Positions 1 to 13,340 of a stretch of 64,000 nt of DNA are shown piece after piece. A model generated the notes under the pieces. The model did not search any database. It saw nothing but the letters and a program-made list of their open reading frames with translations, and was not told where the DNA came from. The number at the start of each line of letters is the position of its first letter. Position 1 is the first letter of the stretch. The stretch covers positions 119,215,166 to 119,279,165 of the forward strand of contig CM056576.1 of assembly GCA_029721435.1 (NCBI GenBank). The letters run 5' to 3'. The translations under genes and the position numbers were made by a program. Source of the stretch: Gymnothorax reevesii. Lineage: Eukaryota; Chordata; Actinopteri; Anguilliformes; Muraenidae.

Positions 1-282
1 CTTTGAAGAGGAACCTTGAGTTTTGACAAGACTTATCAACGTGTAAAAAAAGCACAACATATTCTTCATTACAAGCATTCTCAAGTGTAAAGGCACTTCT
101 GCATTTCCAAAATGAACGTTATGATTCATTTTAAAGCAACGTCAGCGACCCTATTTATCATTTTTTTTCTGATTCAGCTAGGCCGCAGTAGTCCATCATA
201 GATAGCAACAGGGTCAGGCTACATTATCCATGGAAGGCCACATAATAAATGGACGTTTCCCTCTTTAAATAAAATAAAAAGG

Positions 283-590
283 CAGTGTATCCGTGTCCGC
301 CAGTCGGACTAGAGTTTTAATATAACTCCGTGTCCAACAGTCCACAGTTTGATTAAAGATTTCTTTAAATCTACTGGGCACAGTTCTTTAAGATGAGTGC
401 CAAGAATGTCACCAACGGAGCTATATTGAAACCCTATCCCTAAACCCTAAATGATTCAGTAGATGTAAAGAAATTTTGAAGAAAAGAAAATGGACTGTCG
501 GACACGGAGTTACACTGAAACCCTGTAGGATACGGTAACACCATAAGTTGTATTGAAAACCATCCGACCGTCGGACACGAAGACACTTCG
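283..590. repeat. Foldback repeat with CCGTGTCCG-type arms
   Basis: Two arms, about 283-380 and 455-590, read as inverted copies of each other. The left arm contains CCGTGTCCGCCAGTCGGA and, further in, TAACTCCGTGTCCAACAGTCC. The reverse complement of the right arm contains TTCGTGTCCGACGGTCGGA and TAACTCCGTGTCCGACAGTCC, followed in both by a similar ATTTCTTTA-ATCTACTG block. No coding frame is associated. It is probably a non-autonomous foldback or MITE-like repeat; I do not recognise the family. Confidence 0.5.
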
Positions 591-3523
591 ATATAAAAAT
601 GCGCAATCGGTCAACAGAAGACAAAATGAGTAATGCTGAAACCATTGGATGCATTGGACTAGATTTTATGTTGACAGTCAGCACAGTTGGAGCATGAAGA
701 TCAGATATCCGACCCAAATGCCGAAATACAGAGGGATTCCGTCAAATAAATGTGTAATATTCAACATTACAGGCCACCTGCAAGTCACCAGCGAAGACAC
801 TGGCACGGATAGCGCCATCCTTACGCGTCCACAGGGAGAAAGACAGGGCTGACTACCCGATGCTGACGTGACGTCAGCTGAAATATCGTTCTCACAAACC
901 ATCGAAAAAGTATTGTGATAGTTCCACGGCAACGCAGTGACACACGCGTTGGCGCCTGATTTGGATAAAATGTTCGTCAAAAGTCGGCAAAAACGCTTAA
1001 TCAGTAATAAACATGACTTGAAGTAATTTAGCCAATTCCTATCAATTTCTCCGCGATATCAAAATATGTGATCACAAATCTCTTTAATGTAATTTAGCAG
1101 AAATGGGCGGCGCTGACAAGTTACTGTTCATCGCGCATTCGTCGCTGGAATTCAAAATAGCCAACTCACTATGATGAAAAATACACCGATTCCATTGGAC
1201 TTCTCGTTTAGAGTGCAAATACCAGCTCCAAAAACCATTTTCAAGGCGTTCCATTTAGGCTATTTATTTATTTACTATTATTTTTTGGTTGTGTCGACTC
1301 CCATAAACTGTGACCGCTTATAGTCAATGTCTAAACTGGTCATCCAGCAAACAATTCAGCGAATTTCGAGCAACAGGTAGCCGACAAAAGGGTGTGCGCA
1401 AGGCGTTTATGGGTGGCAATTGTGGCAAGCCGTTAATAACTTAATTGTGCGACATTTCCAAACTGCTCTTTGTTACGCGTCAATTTAATGTTGAAAGAGT
1501 TAATAAATCGAAGTCTCAGACGGATACGACTTTCTTCGCGCGATCGGCAGCGTTCATCTAAAACTGGAATAACGTGCCCAGAATAAAATATCAACCAAGG
1601 ATATTCTGCATGTTTCTGCAAACACGCCGTCCGCGCCTCTTTTACGAGGACATTGTAATCACGAACACGCAACCTGTTGGGTGACACGATAAAAGTAGCA
1701 CTTGAAAAGATTTTTTTTAAAGAATTAATTATTATGTGGAAGTTCCTTACTAAAGAAGCATCACTACCGTGGCATTATATCAATGACAATGCTTTCAGTT
1801 TCTAAGCAAACATTTTTATCGGTAAAATTTAGTGGATCATTCATTCAAGAATGACACTTTTGTGAAGTCGATAGTGTAGGCTAATGTGCCAACATGTAAC
1901 AGCAACTGGACCGCACATCATCTGACTGTAAAGGTGGTTTCACGGGGCGTTACTCCACAGCCGGCTACACACTTCAACTTCTACACCATACCATAGCTAC
2001 TGACATTTTGCGCGTTATCTTTGCGAATAGACATCCAACCACGAAATCGTAGTGACAAGGTGAACTGATATTCCTACCAACAGCGATTTCCCATTTTACC
2101 ACTCAATTGCTGAAAATGGGAGAACTAAATTGATTAAGGGGCAATGGTCGTCCAACTGACCAACCCTTTCTGGGCTGCACAACACTGCATTGCAGTTTCA
2201 GAGAATCAATTCGTGCACCACCTGAACAGACACAACCCTGGAATACTTTCTGGAGAGAGACTGAGAAAGGTCATGTGAGTTGCACAGTCCTTTTAAAAAT
2301 AATGCATCGGAAACATAAGTTAAAAGGTACAAAATGCATCCACGTGCTGGCTTCCTTTGCAACGCAAATTACTCCGATTTTGCGCCAAGGAAATCAGAAA
2401 TGTCGCTAAATATCGCTTGCCCCAGGAAAATCGATGTCTTGACATTGCATCCCAAAGAACAGTCAGAAAGCAAGACAGTGAAGTCCAATTTACCTTCAAC
2501 CGCTGAGACCGAGGTGATTAGACATAGAATCGCAAGCCAATCCACTGTCATGGCAAATGTATTCTCCTCAATGTATCCCTCTATGAATACCAGAAGGCGC
2601 GCGAACACAATCCTTCAGTTGACACAAAACGGTATTCCAGCAGCGAATATTTTGAGTCACATTTCAAGTCGGGGTAGCTATGTAGTATGTGAGAGGGAGG
2701 CTTCAGATGCTGAAAGCTTGGTGGGGGGGCGAGGGGGTGGACAAGGGGTTCCGCGAGACCCCCCTCATACTCCCTCGCAAGTTGCGGCCAATCACAGACA
2801 GAAAGCCGCAAATCCTAAACCAATCGCGGATGAGTTGCCCCTCCCATGAGTATTATTATTCTAAACAAAAAAACTTTTCCTTGGCCTATTTGAACGTCTA
2901 CCGCTCGTAGGGAAATGGAACAGCACCGACAAGTGGCCATTAATTGACATAGCGATACTAATTCCCAAGTGCAAGGTGTTTTTCTAATTCGGTAATGCAA
3001 AACTGATTAATAGCCAGTGATGCTGATTAATAACGTCGTGACGTGCTCGCATCATCAAGAGGAAAACCGTTGGATTCCCGTGTTTAAGATACACAAGAAA
3101 ATAAGGTCATCCAAAATTTGATTTCACGGCAAATTAGTCTCTAGCATATAAGTGGGATGATTACGAAACAATAATAACGCCATGTACATCATAAGAAGTG
3201 GCGAGCTGTTACTTATGTGAGGCTAATTATGTTTAGAATCACGTGAAACGTAATCTGTATTTGAGTCGATTAAATTTCAGTGAATCTAAAATATGTTTAT
3301 ATTATATTGTTCCTTGACATAATTTTGCATTCGGAAAAAAAGACTTCGTTTTTTAGGCACCAGACGTAAATCTAAGGATTTCAGTGGCATCGTGAAAAGC
3401 TGTAGGGACTGGGCATGTTTTTGTGCTTTCGCGATTTGCAAGCCTGAATGCGTGAAGCATTTACAATGTGAGTCAAACGCGGGGAAAATCCCCTCCCCTA
3501 CCCTCACACAGGCATGAATATAT
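591..3523. other. No gene recognised
   Basis: I see no splice-flanked conserved exon, RNA gene or transposon domain here. Open frames are short and resemble no family I know, including a 171-codon frame at 2334-2849 (plus) of low-complexity, Ser/Thr/Pro-rich composition. Confidence 0.5.
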
Positions 3524-3650
3524 GCACACGCACACACACACACACACACACACAAACGCACGCACGTGTTCAGGTACACATACGTACGTACTCACGCACG
3601 CACGCAAGCACATAGGTACACACATCACAGGCACGCACGCGCGCACACAC
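3524..3650. repeat. CA / CACG microsatellite cluster
   Basis: A (CA)n run at about 3524-3554 is followed by degenerate CACG-, ACGTACGT- and GCACGC-rich sequence to about 3650. Open frames across it are translations of the simple repeat and are not genes. Confidence 0.9.
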
Positions 3651-6600
3651 CTCAGTCAATTCCATCTATTAGGGCGAAATTCAGCGTCTCAGTACGCATG
3701 GGCAGCAGCCGTTACATTGGGATTCAGTGTCGGTGTCTGTGCACACGGGTATTGTAACCCTGCAAAGGAGCTATTCAATTCAGCTTGGTTTTTCAAACAT
3801 CATAAAACGCATATTGATAATATTCCCTGGTCATGCTACTAATTACATAATCATATGCAACCTATAGAAATACATATGTAGGACTTCACAAAAATAAATA
3901 ACAATACAGTGTTATTGAATGTAGCAACAACATCATAGAAAAAAAAAATGAATAATATATATGGGTTGTCTTTGGTGGATGAAGGAGGCCCTGATATGCC
4001 CTTATCTTGACAACGCCCCACCCCACCCCACCCCACCCTTCCCCCTTCCTCCAAACCTATATCGATGAATGCCCAATCCATGCAGGGACAGCATCTGCAT
4101 TTGAGCGGCACCTTCACCTTCTTATAATCCTGTGGACATTACATTAATGATTCATAATGATTTATTCGCACTGATTGTGCACAAGCCCATTTATCCCCCC
4201 TCCGCCCGTCTCCATCCCTGCTCTCTATTGTGTGATCCTGCTCCAACAGATGGCCGGCACAAAGACCCCCTCCTATGCGACACCGCACGGACACGGGTTT
4301 CGCCGTGCAAGCCTGGTATTTGCTTATCAATATCGCGGCCCTCACACCTGTTTCTATTCAACCGTTCCCTCCGCTGCAGCGATGCCAGTCTCTGGACAGT
4401 TCGAGGTAGATAACGTTGTCTGGAAAAGATCGCTGGCTATCCCTAGCGTACCATACATCGCAATCTTTTTCATTTGTTCCTACTTTCTCCCTTCCTCCCT
4501 ATCTGGCTTCTTTCTCAGTCCTGACCATCTCTCCCTCACTACTCTTCATCTTCTATTTTAAGCCACCCTCTTTCCTTTGTTTTACCTTACCTTCTCTACC
4601 TTCTCTCTCCAGAGCTTGAACGGTCAGCCATTGTTCTGCTGACGACACCATATCACAGACCCCTTGTGAGAACATTAATGCACTCTGTGCAAATTCACAT
4701 TCCCTAGACAGCATAACAGAGCTGAGGCCAATTGCTACTATTGTTATACTTCCCAAGACACGGAACCAAAGTGAATTATTTCCACTGATCACTAATAACG
4801 TTGGTGAATACCAGTTGTGTTGAGCAGTGCTATTCATCATTTTTAATGACTTGGTCCAGGTCATCTTTTCTTCTCTGTTTCCTCTACCCCCACCCTAACA
4901 ACGTTCCTTGGCTCTTATCTGTCATCTCATGGTCTTTGGTACTAGCAGAACCCTCCCTGACCCTGAGCCTTATTTTAGAGAAGAACTGCACCTCAGTGCA
5001 GTCGGTCTTAGCTTACTGTTCTCATCCCTGGGAGCAAGAGGTGAGAAGTGAAAGGGAGTTTTTATTCCAAATAGAGTATCTAGTGCCCTGGGCTCGTACA
5101 AACTGCTTTCTCCTAATTATCCACTGTGGGCAAGTGTTGGTTCTGTCAGTACACTATGGAGTCAGTTGCAGTTATTAAAATAGAAAAACAGGCTTGTTCT
5201 CTGTATAATCACAGTTAAATAATGGATGCCCAAAAAAAAAAAATGCATGTGTAACACGCATCAAAATTTTATCAGAAATTGACTGTAGTTCAGATGTTAA
5301 CTGCTGGGCAGAACTGTGGTCTTTTTATTTTTAAAATATTATTTATTTATTTAACTTTTTTAATTTATTTATTTTTTATTTTTGTGATAACAAGTTTCTG
5401 TTATGTAACCAGATACTTTAATGGCGGTATACTTACAGTATCTTACCTCAGGTTAGACTCCTAATTTCACTATGAGACTGTATCTGATCACAAATCCATT
5501 GCACATGTCACAGAATGGAGGCCATTTTAGCATACTCTTGAAGCGCATGATACATTCAAGGGTAAATAATGCACATTGAAACCATGTTCTGTGGTTGTTT
5601 AAGAGCTATGGAAAACAGCAAAATAGGATAAAGGTAACTAATTGGCTTAGCAAGTGGCTCCACCCAATGAGGCAAGCTGATGATAGCTTTGCTAGCACAC
5701 ACATTTATTAATTACAAGACTGGTGTTGGTATCATTGAACCACATAACAATCTTGTTATACTTCATATACAACATTGTGAAAAAAAAGAAAAGTGGTCAA
5801 GTGTTGAATATCGACATTAATCTATAATTACGGCTTTGTGTGCTTGTGATATTCGGAGTAAATTCTACGTTCTATTATTTTATTCACATTCTTCCTCAAA
5901 CAGTGAAGAAAATCTCATGTAAGGTTCATCAGAAAACAAGCAGGTCTTTGCTTAGTCAGCAGTTTAACCAACTCAGATGACTGTGGAGAAAGCAGATGCC
6001 ACAGGAAGATGAATGCTCTCAGTGAGCGAGCCGCTACAAGTAGAACAAAGGAAAAATTAGCATTAGCGGTGGAACAAGATTTCATTGGCAGTATGGTAAT
6101 TGAATACAGAAGGAACATCAATGTTCTACATTCCATGGGAAACTGCATATTTGTCAAAAATTACACATTCATTTCCCTCTCCACGGACTAGAAAATTAAT
6201 GGAATTTATGTCGCATCTAGTCGAGTCTGGCGGGCACACCTTTGTTGACAGTACATCAGGTTGACATCACAGTGTGAAGTTCGGGTCAGGTCAGATTTCA
6301 GTTGAATTTTGAAGTTTTTTCGATGTCTTGCTCATGATGTCTCATGATGTCTCTCAGACCTTATTTTGAATGCTCTCTTAGATGACTTCAAAGAGGTGAC
6401 ACGCTGACATCTTTCTGCGACATCAAGATCAGCTAGCTTTCCTTTATCGCTAGCTGACCCCAGAAAACTTATAGCTGTCCTTCTCCATACATTTTATCAT
6501 TAAAAGGTTTCACTGTGGATGAGACAAGTGACGTACTGTATAAATCTTTGTTAAAGTGTAGGAAATGGTTGCCTAAGGCAATGGCCTATGAGGGAGCAGA

Positions 6601-6869
6601 AAGACACATCTCTGATGACAGTGTGGTCAGTTCAGCCCTCCATGGGCCCATCAGTTTGATCCCAGCAGCTAGTGGCAATATTCTCCTTGTGTGCCAGGTG
6701 TGCTACAAGCTCCAGTGGGAGTTAAAGACTTGATAATGGTGGACCTCTTCCAGAGAGAAAATTTACCATTTAATGTAAAGGCCCCAGCACCATACTTATA
6801 TTTCCCTGGCTTGAAGATACAGTGAATATTTGAAGGTACTGGACACTTTGTATCATGAACAGCAGAGAA
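3651..6869. other. No gene recognised; short CCCCA repeat near 4015-4043
   Basis: The stretch is AT-rich with pyrimidine-rich parts (4440-4620). A short (CCCCA)n run lies near 4015-4043. Open frames of 60-130 codons occur but none shows a recognisable domain or paired splice sites. Confidence 0.5.
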
Positions 6870-7440
6870 GGATCAGGCGCAGATCCACAGAAAGTCCCAA
6901 AGACTATCGTTAATAATGGTAAGGGCTACAAATGGCGCAAATTGAATGTAAGAACTCAAATAGGTCTTAAAACATGAAAGGTTAGGGGCAGTCTGGGTTA
7001 GGCAAGGGGCGAACAGCATCACTTAAGATAAGCAAGACGTGGTCAGTGACAGGTCCGAGGTCAGTACCAGGAAGGCAATCAGGGGATACTGAGCTAGCTG
7101 GGTGAAGCCCACTCTCAAACTCTGAAGCTTAGAGGTTTTGCCAACTCATAAGACTTGAGCAGGACTACAAGAGAGTATATCCCTAATAAACTGACTAAGC
7201 TTTTTTTTTTGATTTTCCAAAGATGATAGAACAAAGGATTTTAAGCAGGGCAGGGATGATAGAGCAAGAAGAGCAATCCAGCAAGGAATGAACGCAGACT
7301 AGGAACTTATATATATGCCGCAAATAATCAACAACTGGAAACAGGTGGGGGTGGAAGAATTAAAGGGACCGCAATGCACAAGACAATAATAGAACGTTAT
7401 GAACTAATAAGGTGAAACAGGGAAAAAACTAGACAAAGAT
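6870..7440 (-). repeat. Possible decayed LTR (minus strand)
   Basis: On the minus strand a CATATATATAAG TATA-like box near 7304-7315 is followed by pyrimidine-rich, leader-like sequence. On the plus strand the block is full of GGCAAGG / CAGG words, as in the antisense of fish Gypsy LTRs. I could not define ends, a duplication or internal sequence, so this is a composition-based guess. Confidence 0.25.
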
Positions 7441-7529
7441 GGCTGGAGTTTGGTAAAAGCAATGAGGAAAACTCAGGACTCAATACTCTGAATTTTTACA
7501 ACCTATTCTCTCTGTTGTAGTTAAAGTTC

Positions 7530-9088
7530 TACAACCAATTCTGAAATAGTTGGGACAAAGTGTAAATTGTGAATGAAATCAAAACGCAATGACTTTCAAA
7601 TCACAACAGCCAGTATTTTATTCACAACAGAACAGAGATGACATAGGGAATGTTGAAATTGAGAAATTTTACAATTTTAACCACAAAATGAGCTCATTTC
7701 AAATTTGATGGCTGCTACAGGTCTCAAAAAAGTTAGGACAGGGGCCTATTTACCATGGTACAGCATCCCCTCTTCTTTTTAACACAGAGCGGAGGCATCT
7801 GGGCATTGAGGAGACAAGTTTCTTGAGTTTAGCCACTGGAATTTGATCCCATTCTAGTTTAATACCAGCTTCCAGCTGCTGGAGAGTTTTGGGTCTCCTT
7901 TGATGAGCTTTTTGTTTAATTATGCGCCAAGTGCTCTCATGAAAGATCAGGACTGCAGGCAGGCCAGTTCAGCGCATGGACTCTTCTAGTAGGAAGCCAT
8001 GCTGATATAATAGATGCGGTATGTGGTTTTGCATTATCCTGCTGAAACACTCAAGGCCTTCCCTGACATAGCTGTTGTCTGGAGGGGAACATATGTTGCC
8101 GTAAAACCTTTATATACCTTTCAGCATTCATGGTGCTTTTTAAAACAAGCAAGTGTCCCACACCATATGCACTAACGCATCCCCATACCATCAGAGATGC
8201 TGGCTTTTGAACTGAACGCTGATAACAGGAGGGGTGGTCTTTCTCCTCTTTAGCCCGGAGGACACCACGCCCATGATTTCCAACAAGAATGTCAGATTTG
8301 GACTCGTCTGACCACAGGACACTTTGTCACTTTGCTACAGTCCATTTTAAATGAGCCTTGGCCCACAGAGTATGGCGGCGCTTCTGGATCATGCTCAACA
8401 ATGGCTTCCATTTTGCATGATGGAGTTTTAAGTGGCATCTGTGGACTGTGTCTACAGACAGTGGTTTCTTGAAGTATTCCTGGGCCCATTTAGTAATGTC
8501 AATGACAGAATCATGCCGGTGAGTGAGGCAGTGGCGTCTGAGGGCCGAAGATCACGGTCATCCAGTAAAGGTCTTTGGCCTTGTCCCTTACGCACAAAGA
8601 TTTTTCCAGTTTCTCTGAATCTTTTGATGATGTTTTGCACTGTCGATGATGAGACCTTCAAAGCCTTTGCAATATTGACATTGAGGAACATTGTTTTTAA
8701 AGTATGCCAAAATTTTTTTTATGTAAGCCTTCACAGTTGGAGAGCCTCTGGCCATCTTTTCTTCTGAGAGACTCAGACACTCTCAGACATCTCTTTAATA
8801 GCCAATCATGTTATACACCTGATGCCAGTTAAGTTAATTACTTGCGAAATGTTATTTCAGCTGATTCTCTTTTATATTAATTGCTTTCTCAGCCCCTTTT
8901 TGCCTGCGTCCAAACTTTTTTGAGACCTGTTGCAGCCAGGAAATTTGAAATATGCTCATTTTGTGGATTAAAAAGTAAAATGTCTTAGTTTCAACATTTG
9001 AAATGTTATATAAATAACATATTGGCTCGTGTGATCTGAAAATCATTGCATATTGATTTTACTCCATCCCAACTATTTCGGAATTGTA
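7530..9088 (-). mobile_element. Tc1/mariner-like transposon, copy 1 (dead, 1.56 kb)
   Basis: The element is bounded by TA at both ends and by long inverted repeats of roughly 200 bp. The left end reads ACAACCAATTCTGAAATAG and the reverse complement of the right end reads ACAATTCCGAAATAG. Each repeat carries an outer TAGTTGGGAC-type motif and an inner AAAAAAGTTNGGAC-type motif about 180 bp further in. This is the IR/DR layout of Sleeping Beauty-like Tc1 transposons, where the direct repeats bind transposase. A second copy of the same family lies at 46246-47830 in the same orientation. The internal transposase frame is broken, so the copy cannot make its own enzyme. Confidence 0.85.
7750..8765 (-). 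pseudogene. Tc1-like transposase relic (copy 1)
   Basis: Read on the minus strand, the region gives pieces of a Tc1 transposase in order. Near 8452-8691 is the N-terminal helix-turn-helix region, with IAKALKVSSSTVQNIIKRF as the recognition-helix stretch. Downstream are catalytic-domain fragments, and near 7750-7990 sequence equivalent to the PDLSPNESIW block of copy 2. That block has lost about six bases relative to copy 2, and other frameshifts separate the pieces. Tc1 transposases are about 340 residues with a DDE catalytic triad. No open frame here spans it, so this is a pseudogene. Confidence 0.8.
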
Positions 9089-9289
9089 CTTTGGAATGGT
9101 TTTTGATTGTATGCTTGAGATTTCTAGTCTGAAGATGATAAGATGCACTTTTAGGACTTGGTCATATTGCTAGTATTTGGTGTTTATCCCTTATTTTTAT
9201 TTTAAAAACTCCTTATCTTGCATTTAAAACATGCAAATTAGTTCACAATAGTTGCACATTTACATTGAAGAATAAATGCTACATTATAA

Positions 9290-10275
9290 AACGAGTGCTT
9301 CCCATCATTAAATTTGATTGGCTGAGCTGCATTCCATTCCAGTATAAAATCCCTGTAACCCACAGCATTCTGTGGCAGACCGCAGCACAAAATATCCCTG
9401 CACGCAACCAACTACTCTGCGCTCAACTGACTCGTTAGGTTATGTTTGTTTCAAGACATTTGGTTTGCTATTTCATCAGTGTTTTTGCCTTTAGAAGTTA
9501 AGCCTTTTAACCGCTAACCAGTTGGCTATCTACCTAGCTAGCTATTGCATTATAGAATTTGATATCACTTTAGCTTGCTAGCTATATTGCTAACTAGCTC
9601 GCTATTTCAGTATTAGCAATAAACTGTTGATTTTTTTATCTTGTGTGTTTATTTTATGGGCTATGTTTAGGGTAACCACATCCATTGTAGTGAATGCTAG
9701 CTAGTTTACAGGCTGGCTAGCAAACTAATGCACAAATCAACATATTTTCCTGGACACCGGCGAGTGTGCAGAACAAAAGTCAATCTTGTTCCCTTCTCTC
9801 ACTGCTGGTTGTAATGATATGGCCGATTGGCGCGAGTTGAGGACAAGGAAACTCAAAAGCCGAAACATACGTAAAATTATTAAATGGGGCCTTCAGGAGA
9901 CCGAAGGAGACATTCCAAATAGCCTGCTTTCATAGTATATCTAGCTACCTTTATGAGCCCAAATAGCCTGATGTGACATGATAATGGCGCTAGATGAAAA
10001 AGCAATCTTGGCGTCTGTGTTGCTTGCCAACCAGTCTGTATACTCGATCTTGCTTGGTGGAAGAACGAGTAGTTCTCAATTTTATTGTTGCTTTTTTGCC
10101 AATAAATTGTTGATTTTTTTTCTTGTGTGTTTATTTAATGGGCTATATGTAGGGTTAACGTTTTATAAAAGCAATGAGCCCCTCCGCTGCACGTTGCGCC
10201 TTACAACGCCTCTCCGCCGTTATAAAATCACTGTAACCCACTGCTTCTTGGGGCTTATTACTTTAATATGTTTGC
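9290..10275. repeat. Pair of related direct repeats of unknown family
   Basis: Two blocks share sequence in the same orientation. One is the run around 9615-9670 (AATAAACTGTTGATTTTTTT, CTTGTGTGTTTATTTTATGGG) and its neighbour near 9345 (TATAAAATCCCTGTAACCCA). The other is 10100-10160 (AATAAATTGTTGATTTTTTT, CTTGTGTGTTTATTTAATGGG) followed by TATAAAATCACTGTAACCCA near 10222. The order of the sub-blocks differs between the copies. A 38-codon frame at 9819-9935 lies between them; it is charged and unrecognised. This is probably a transposon-derived repeat. Confidence 0.45.
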
Positions 10276-12255
10276 TGGATAGGCTCTGGAAACTTGCAAA
10301 AAAATTGTTGAAAACTGAATCATCGTGCTTTAGATGAATAACCCTGAAATACCCCATAGCTATTGTTGTAAAGGCAGCAGGAGGTATCTGGAAGCATCTA
10401 GTATTACTTTAATGGCACACAAAAAAATGTTTTGGCCAATCAAAAATATACAAGAAAACTGAAAGAACATGAAAAACCCCAGGAAGTAAACCATTTTAAA
10501 GACGCAATCAATACGGAGGTGTTTGAAGGAGTTTGTTTTCTTCTAAGGTTATTTCTGTGGCTTCAGCTTTTTACTGTTTAATGGTAAAACCTGGAGAGAA
10601 ATTTGTACCAAGATGGAGTGCACCAAAAAAGTCAAAAGAACAGTTAGTCTGAGTCAAAGCCAGCATCGAAATTTCTGCCAAGGACAATTAGGTTCAGCTG
10701 CCAAGAATTACAGCCACTTTATAAAGTATCAGATGTAATCTGCAGTGTACTGCCAATGGATAAATACTAAATAGCATGACATATTCCAAGATCAAAGAGA
10801 AAAATGGATCATTTTAAAACAATGAATATTCATTGCTGTGAAATTTAGGCTCTCTTCAATAAATTATGCCATCAGTTCTTTTTTTTTTTTGATAATGTAT
10901 TTGTCAAGCAATTCAGCAACACTTGCTGCTATGAGTTTAAGAGGAAAAGGTAGCCGGGATGGCAGATTATAGCACATATTTTTGGGCCTTTGGAATCATC
11001 CATACCTTTGTTATCAAACCCCTTTGTTGCTCGGAGACAACAATGCTACTCACTGTCCCCCTATGCTGTTCTCTTTGGGAACACGAGACAGCGAATCTGC
11101 CACTTTCCTTTGCGTTAATGTGTTTTCTTTAAAAGAATATTGCAATTATATTTCACAAATCTGCTTCAGGCTTTGTAATGCAGAAGTTTGGAGCACAGCT
11201 GCATAACGAAGCAATGGTACTGATCACTGTTGGCCTCTTCATACATGGGACATTCAAAACAAGTGAAGTGAATCCCACTGGACCCGGTACAATAGAGTTT
11301 ATGAATCCTCAGTCCTCGTATGTTTATGTCAACAATATAGCACAAACAATAAATCATATCTCCTTCGTCAGCCCACAGAGGTGTGGGAGATAATCAAGAA
11401 ATAAGCTTGACGAATGTATCATATATAATTCATAATGAACATACTTTTGAAGATTAATTACGAGTACATTATTACATATTTTTCTCTTTCGTTAAAGTAC
11501 TTTTTAAATGTATTCCTGTTTTTCCTGCATGTGTTACCCTGTGCCTCAACATGTATGTGCTTGTGAGCATGATGTTATATATTTGAAACACGCACAGCAG
11601 ATATCCCCATCGTGTGTAGAAAAAGGAACTGACAAAGGGAGCTTGTGAGTGCCCGCCTACGCACCCACGGATAAAAAGCTTTATGTAAAACCTGAAAATG
11701 AGCTGCGACATTTGAGGTCAAAGAGATAGCTACCAGAAAAAGAGGTGTATGCCTTTGTGTGTGTGTGTGTGTCTACGTGCAGGTGTGCGGGAGCATATAA
11801 GTGTGTGCGCTTGGTTTGTTAGCAGGTTATTTAAATGCACTTCACACCGTCTCTCTTCTAAAGCTATGGAAATAGAAGGGTAAACACTGAAAGCTATTTA
11901 CGACACACTGTCATTAACACCACTCTCTCTGAAATGTGCTCAGGGATACAGCCAATTGGGGAATAAAATGCAACTGTGATTTTATTAAGTATGCTCAGGT
12001 TCTCCCACAGCAAAGCCATTTCACTTTGGATTGAGGTGAGAAGGGTCAGCTTTCAAATACAACTTTCATGCACCACTTTTCTTCCTCTCTCAAACTAATG
12101 CCCTCCGTACAACTGCAGTCCAATTCAAATCAATACTTTTTTTAAAATTATTTAATAACTAATAAGTTTTTTTTTTTTTTAAATAATTTCAATCAATATG
12201 TAACACTAGCCACCCATGACCTCATATAGACAGAAGTGCCCATTGGCTAGTTGAG
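10276..12255. other. No gene recognised; (TG)n at 11756-11772
   Basis: AT-rich sequence with homopolymer runs and a short TG microsatellite. A frame at 11178-11393 follows a CTTCAG acceptor-like site but has no convincing downstream partner and no family resemblance. Confidence 0.5.
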
Positions 12256-12440
12256 ACATACACTCAGAGGCCACTTTATTTGGTTCACCTGCTTGTCAAT
12301 GCAAAAATCTCATCAGCCAATCACGTGGCAGTAGCTCAATCCACTGCAGTATGCCGATATTTTCAAGAGGTTCAGTTGTTCCTCAGAACAAATCAGAAGG
12401 CGGGGTTTGAGTATCACAGAAACTGATGATTTTCTGGGGT
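12256..12440 (+). mobile_element. Tc1-like 5' end fragment
   Basis: The block starts with an ACTCAGAGGCCACTTTATTT-type end, followed by AATCAGCCAATCACGTGGCA and later GAGTATCACAGAAACTGATGAT. These match, from memory, the start of a Tc1-like family abundant in fish, through the part encoding the N-terminal helix-turn-helix (the 'LSISETADLL'-type stretch). Much of the leader is deleted and the match stops at about 12440, so this is a truncated, internally deleted copy. Confidence 0.55.
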
Positions 12441-13340
12441 ATTTATGCGCAGCCGTCTAGGATACGGGGTACGGACCCAGGCTGAGACAGTGGTCGATGG
12501 TACAGGAAGCGGTTATAAGCGGTCAAACAGGCAGGGGTTAGAAGCTGGCAGGCTGGAATGTAATTCTAAATCTCGATTCAAAATTGTTGCCGAAAAACAG
12601 GCAATGAATCAAAATCAGGCAAGCTTAATCAGGCAGGCAAGGAAAAATCTAAAATCAAGAACTGGGAAAAACTGGCTGGCAGAGGCTCAAATGCACAATG
12701 ACAAATTTGCGAATAGAAAAACAAAGCGGAGTGAATACATGTGAACAAAATTGTGTAACCTATGGGCATCAGAACATGAAAATTGTCATTATTACATATG
12801 CAATATTTTGAACATTCAATCTTTATTTTTATTCCTGTTAGACTGCTGATGTCATTCTTATATGCCTTATATTCTGTGTTCGCATGCTGCGGTCGCACCA
12901 CCGTAACTGCTAGACAGCATCAGAGGAAAAATGGCACATTAGAATTAATGACTCAATGAAGTTTAAGAAAAGAACAGCCCACTAGTTTTTTCTCGACCAC
13001 ATCCAGAGAGGGAGAGAGAAACAGAGAGATTTGATATTCTGCATGGCACACAGCATTCAAGGACTGACCTGTTTGATAAAACTATGCTTGGCTCTGTCGC
13101 ATCTGGGAGCTCTCAGGCTTCATGGGCTTTCCCAGAAAAAGGCTTGTTGTTTGGAGTCAGGCAGTCAGTCATTGAGTATGAGCAGAGGTGCAAGAAAACT
13201 GTCCACAAGTCTAGGTGTGACATAGTGAATGCAATTTGTGAATACAAACTGAACATTCAATTAATAGGATGCTGCATCTTTCCATTATATTCTCACAAAT
13301 ATACCTAATTAATCAATTCTTCCTTTTCTTTTAAAGCAGC
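12441..13340. other. No gene recognised; LTR-like antisense composition at 12445-12720
   Basis: The first ~280 bases are A/G-rich with many CAGGC / GGCAGG words, resembling antisense LTR sequence, but no ends can be defined. The rest shows nothing recognisable. Confidence 0.3.

Noticed and set aside
2334..2849. 171-codon open frame (plus)
   Set aside because: No recognisable domain, low-complexity tail, no splice or promoter context; a chance frame cannot be excluded.
3468..3842. Frames rich in His-Thr repeats
   Set aside because: Translations of the CA/CACG microsatellite.
9819..9935. 38-codon ATG frame, charged
   Set aside because: Too short and unrecognised; embedded in repeat sequence. 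Noted under the repeat pair only.
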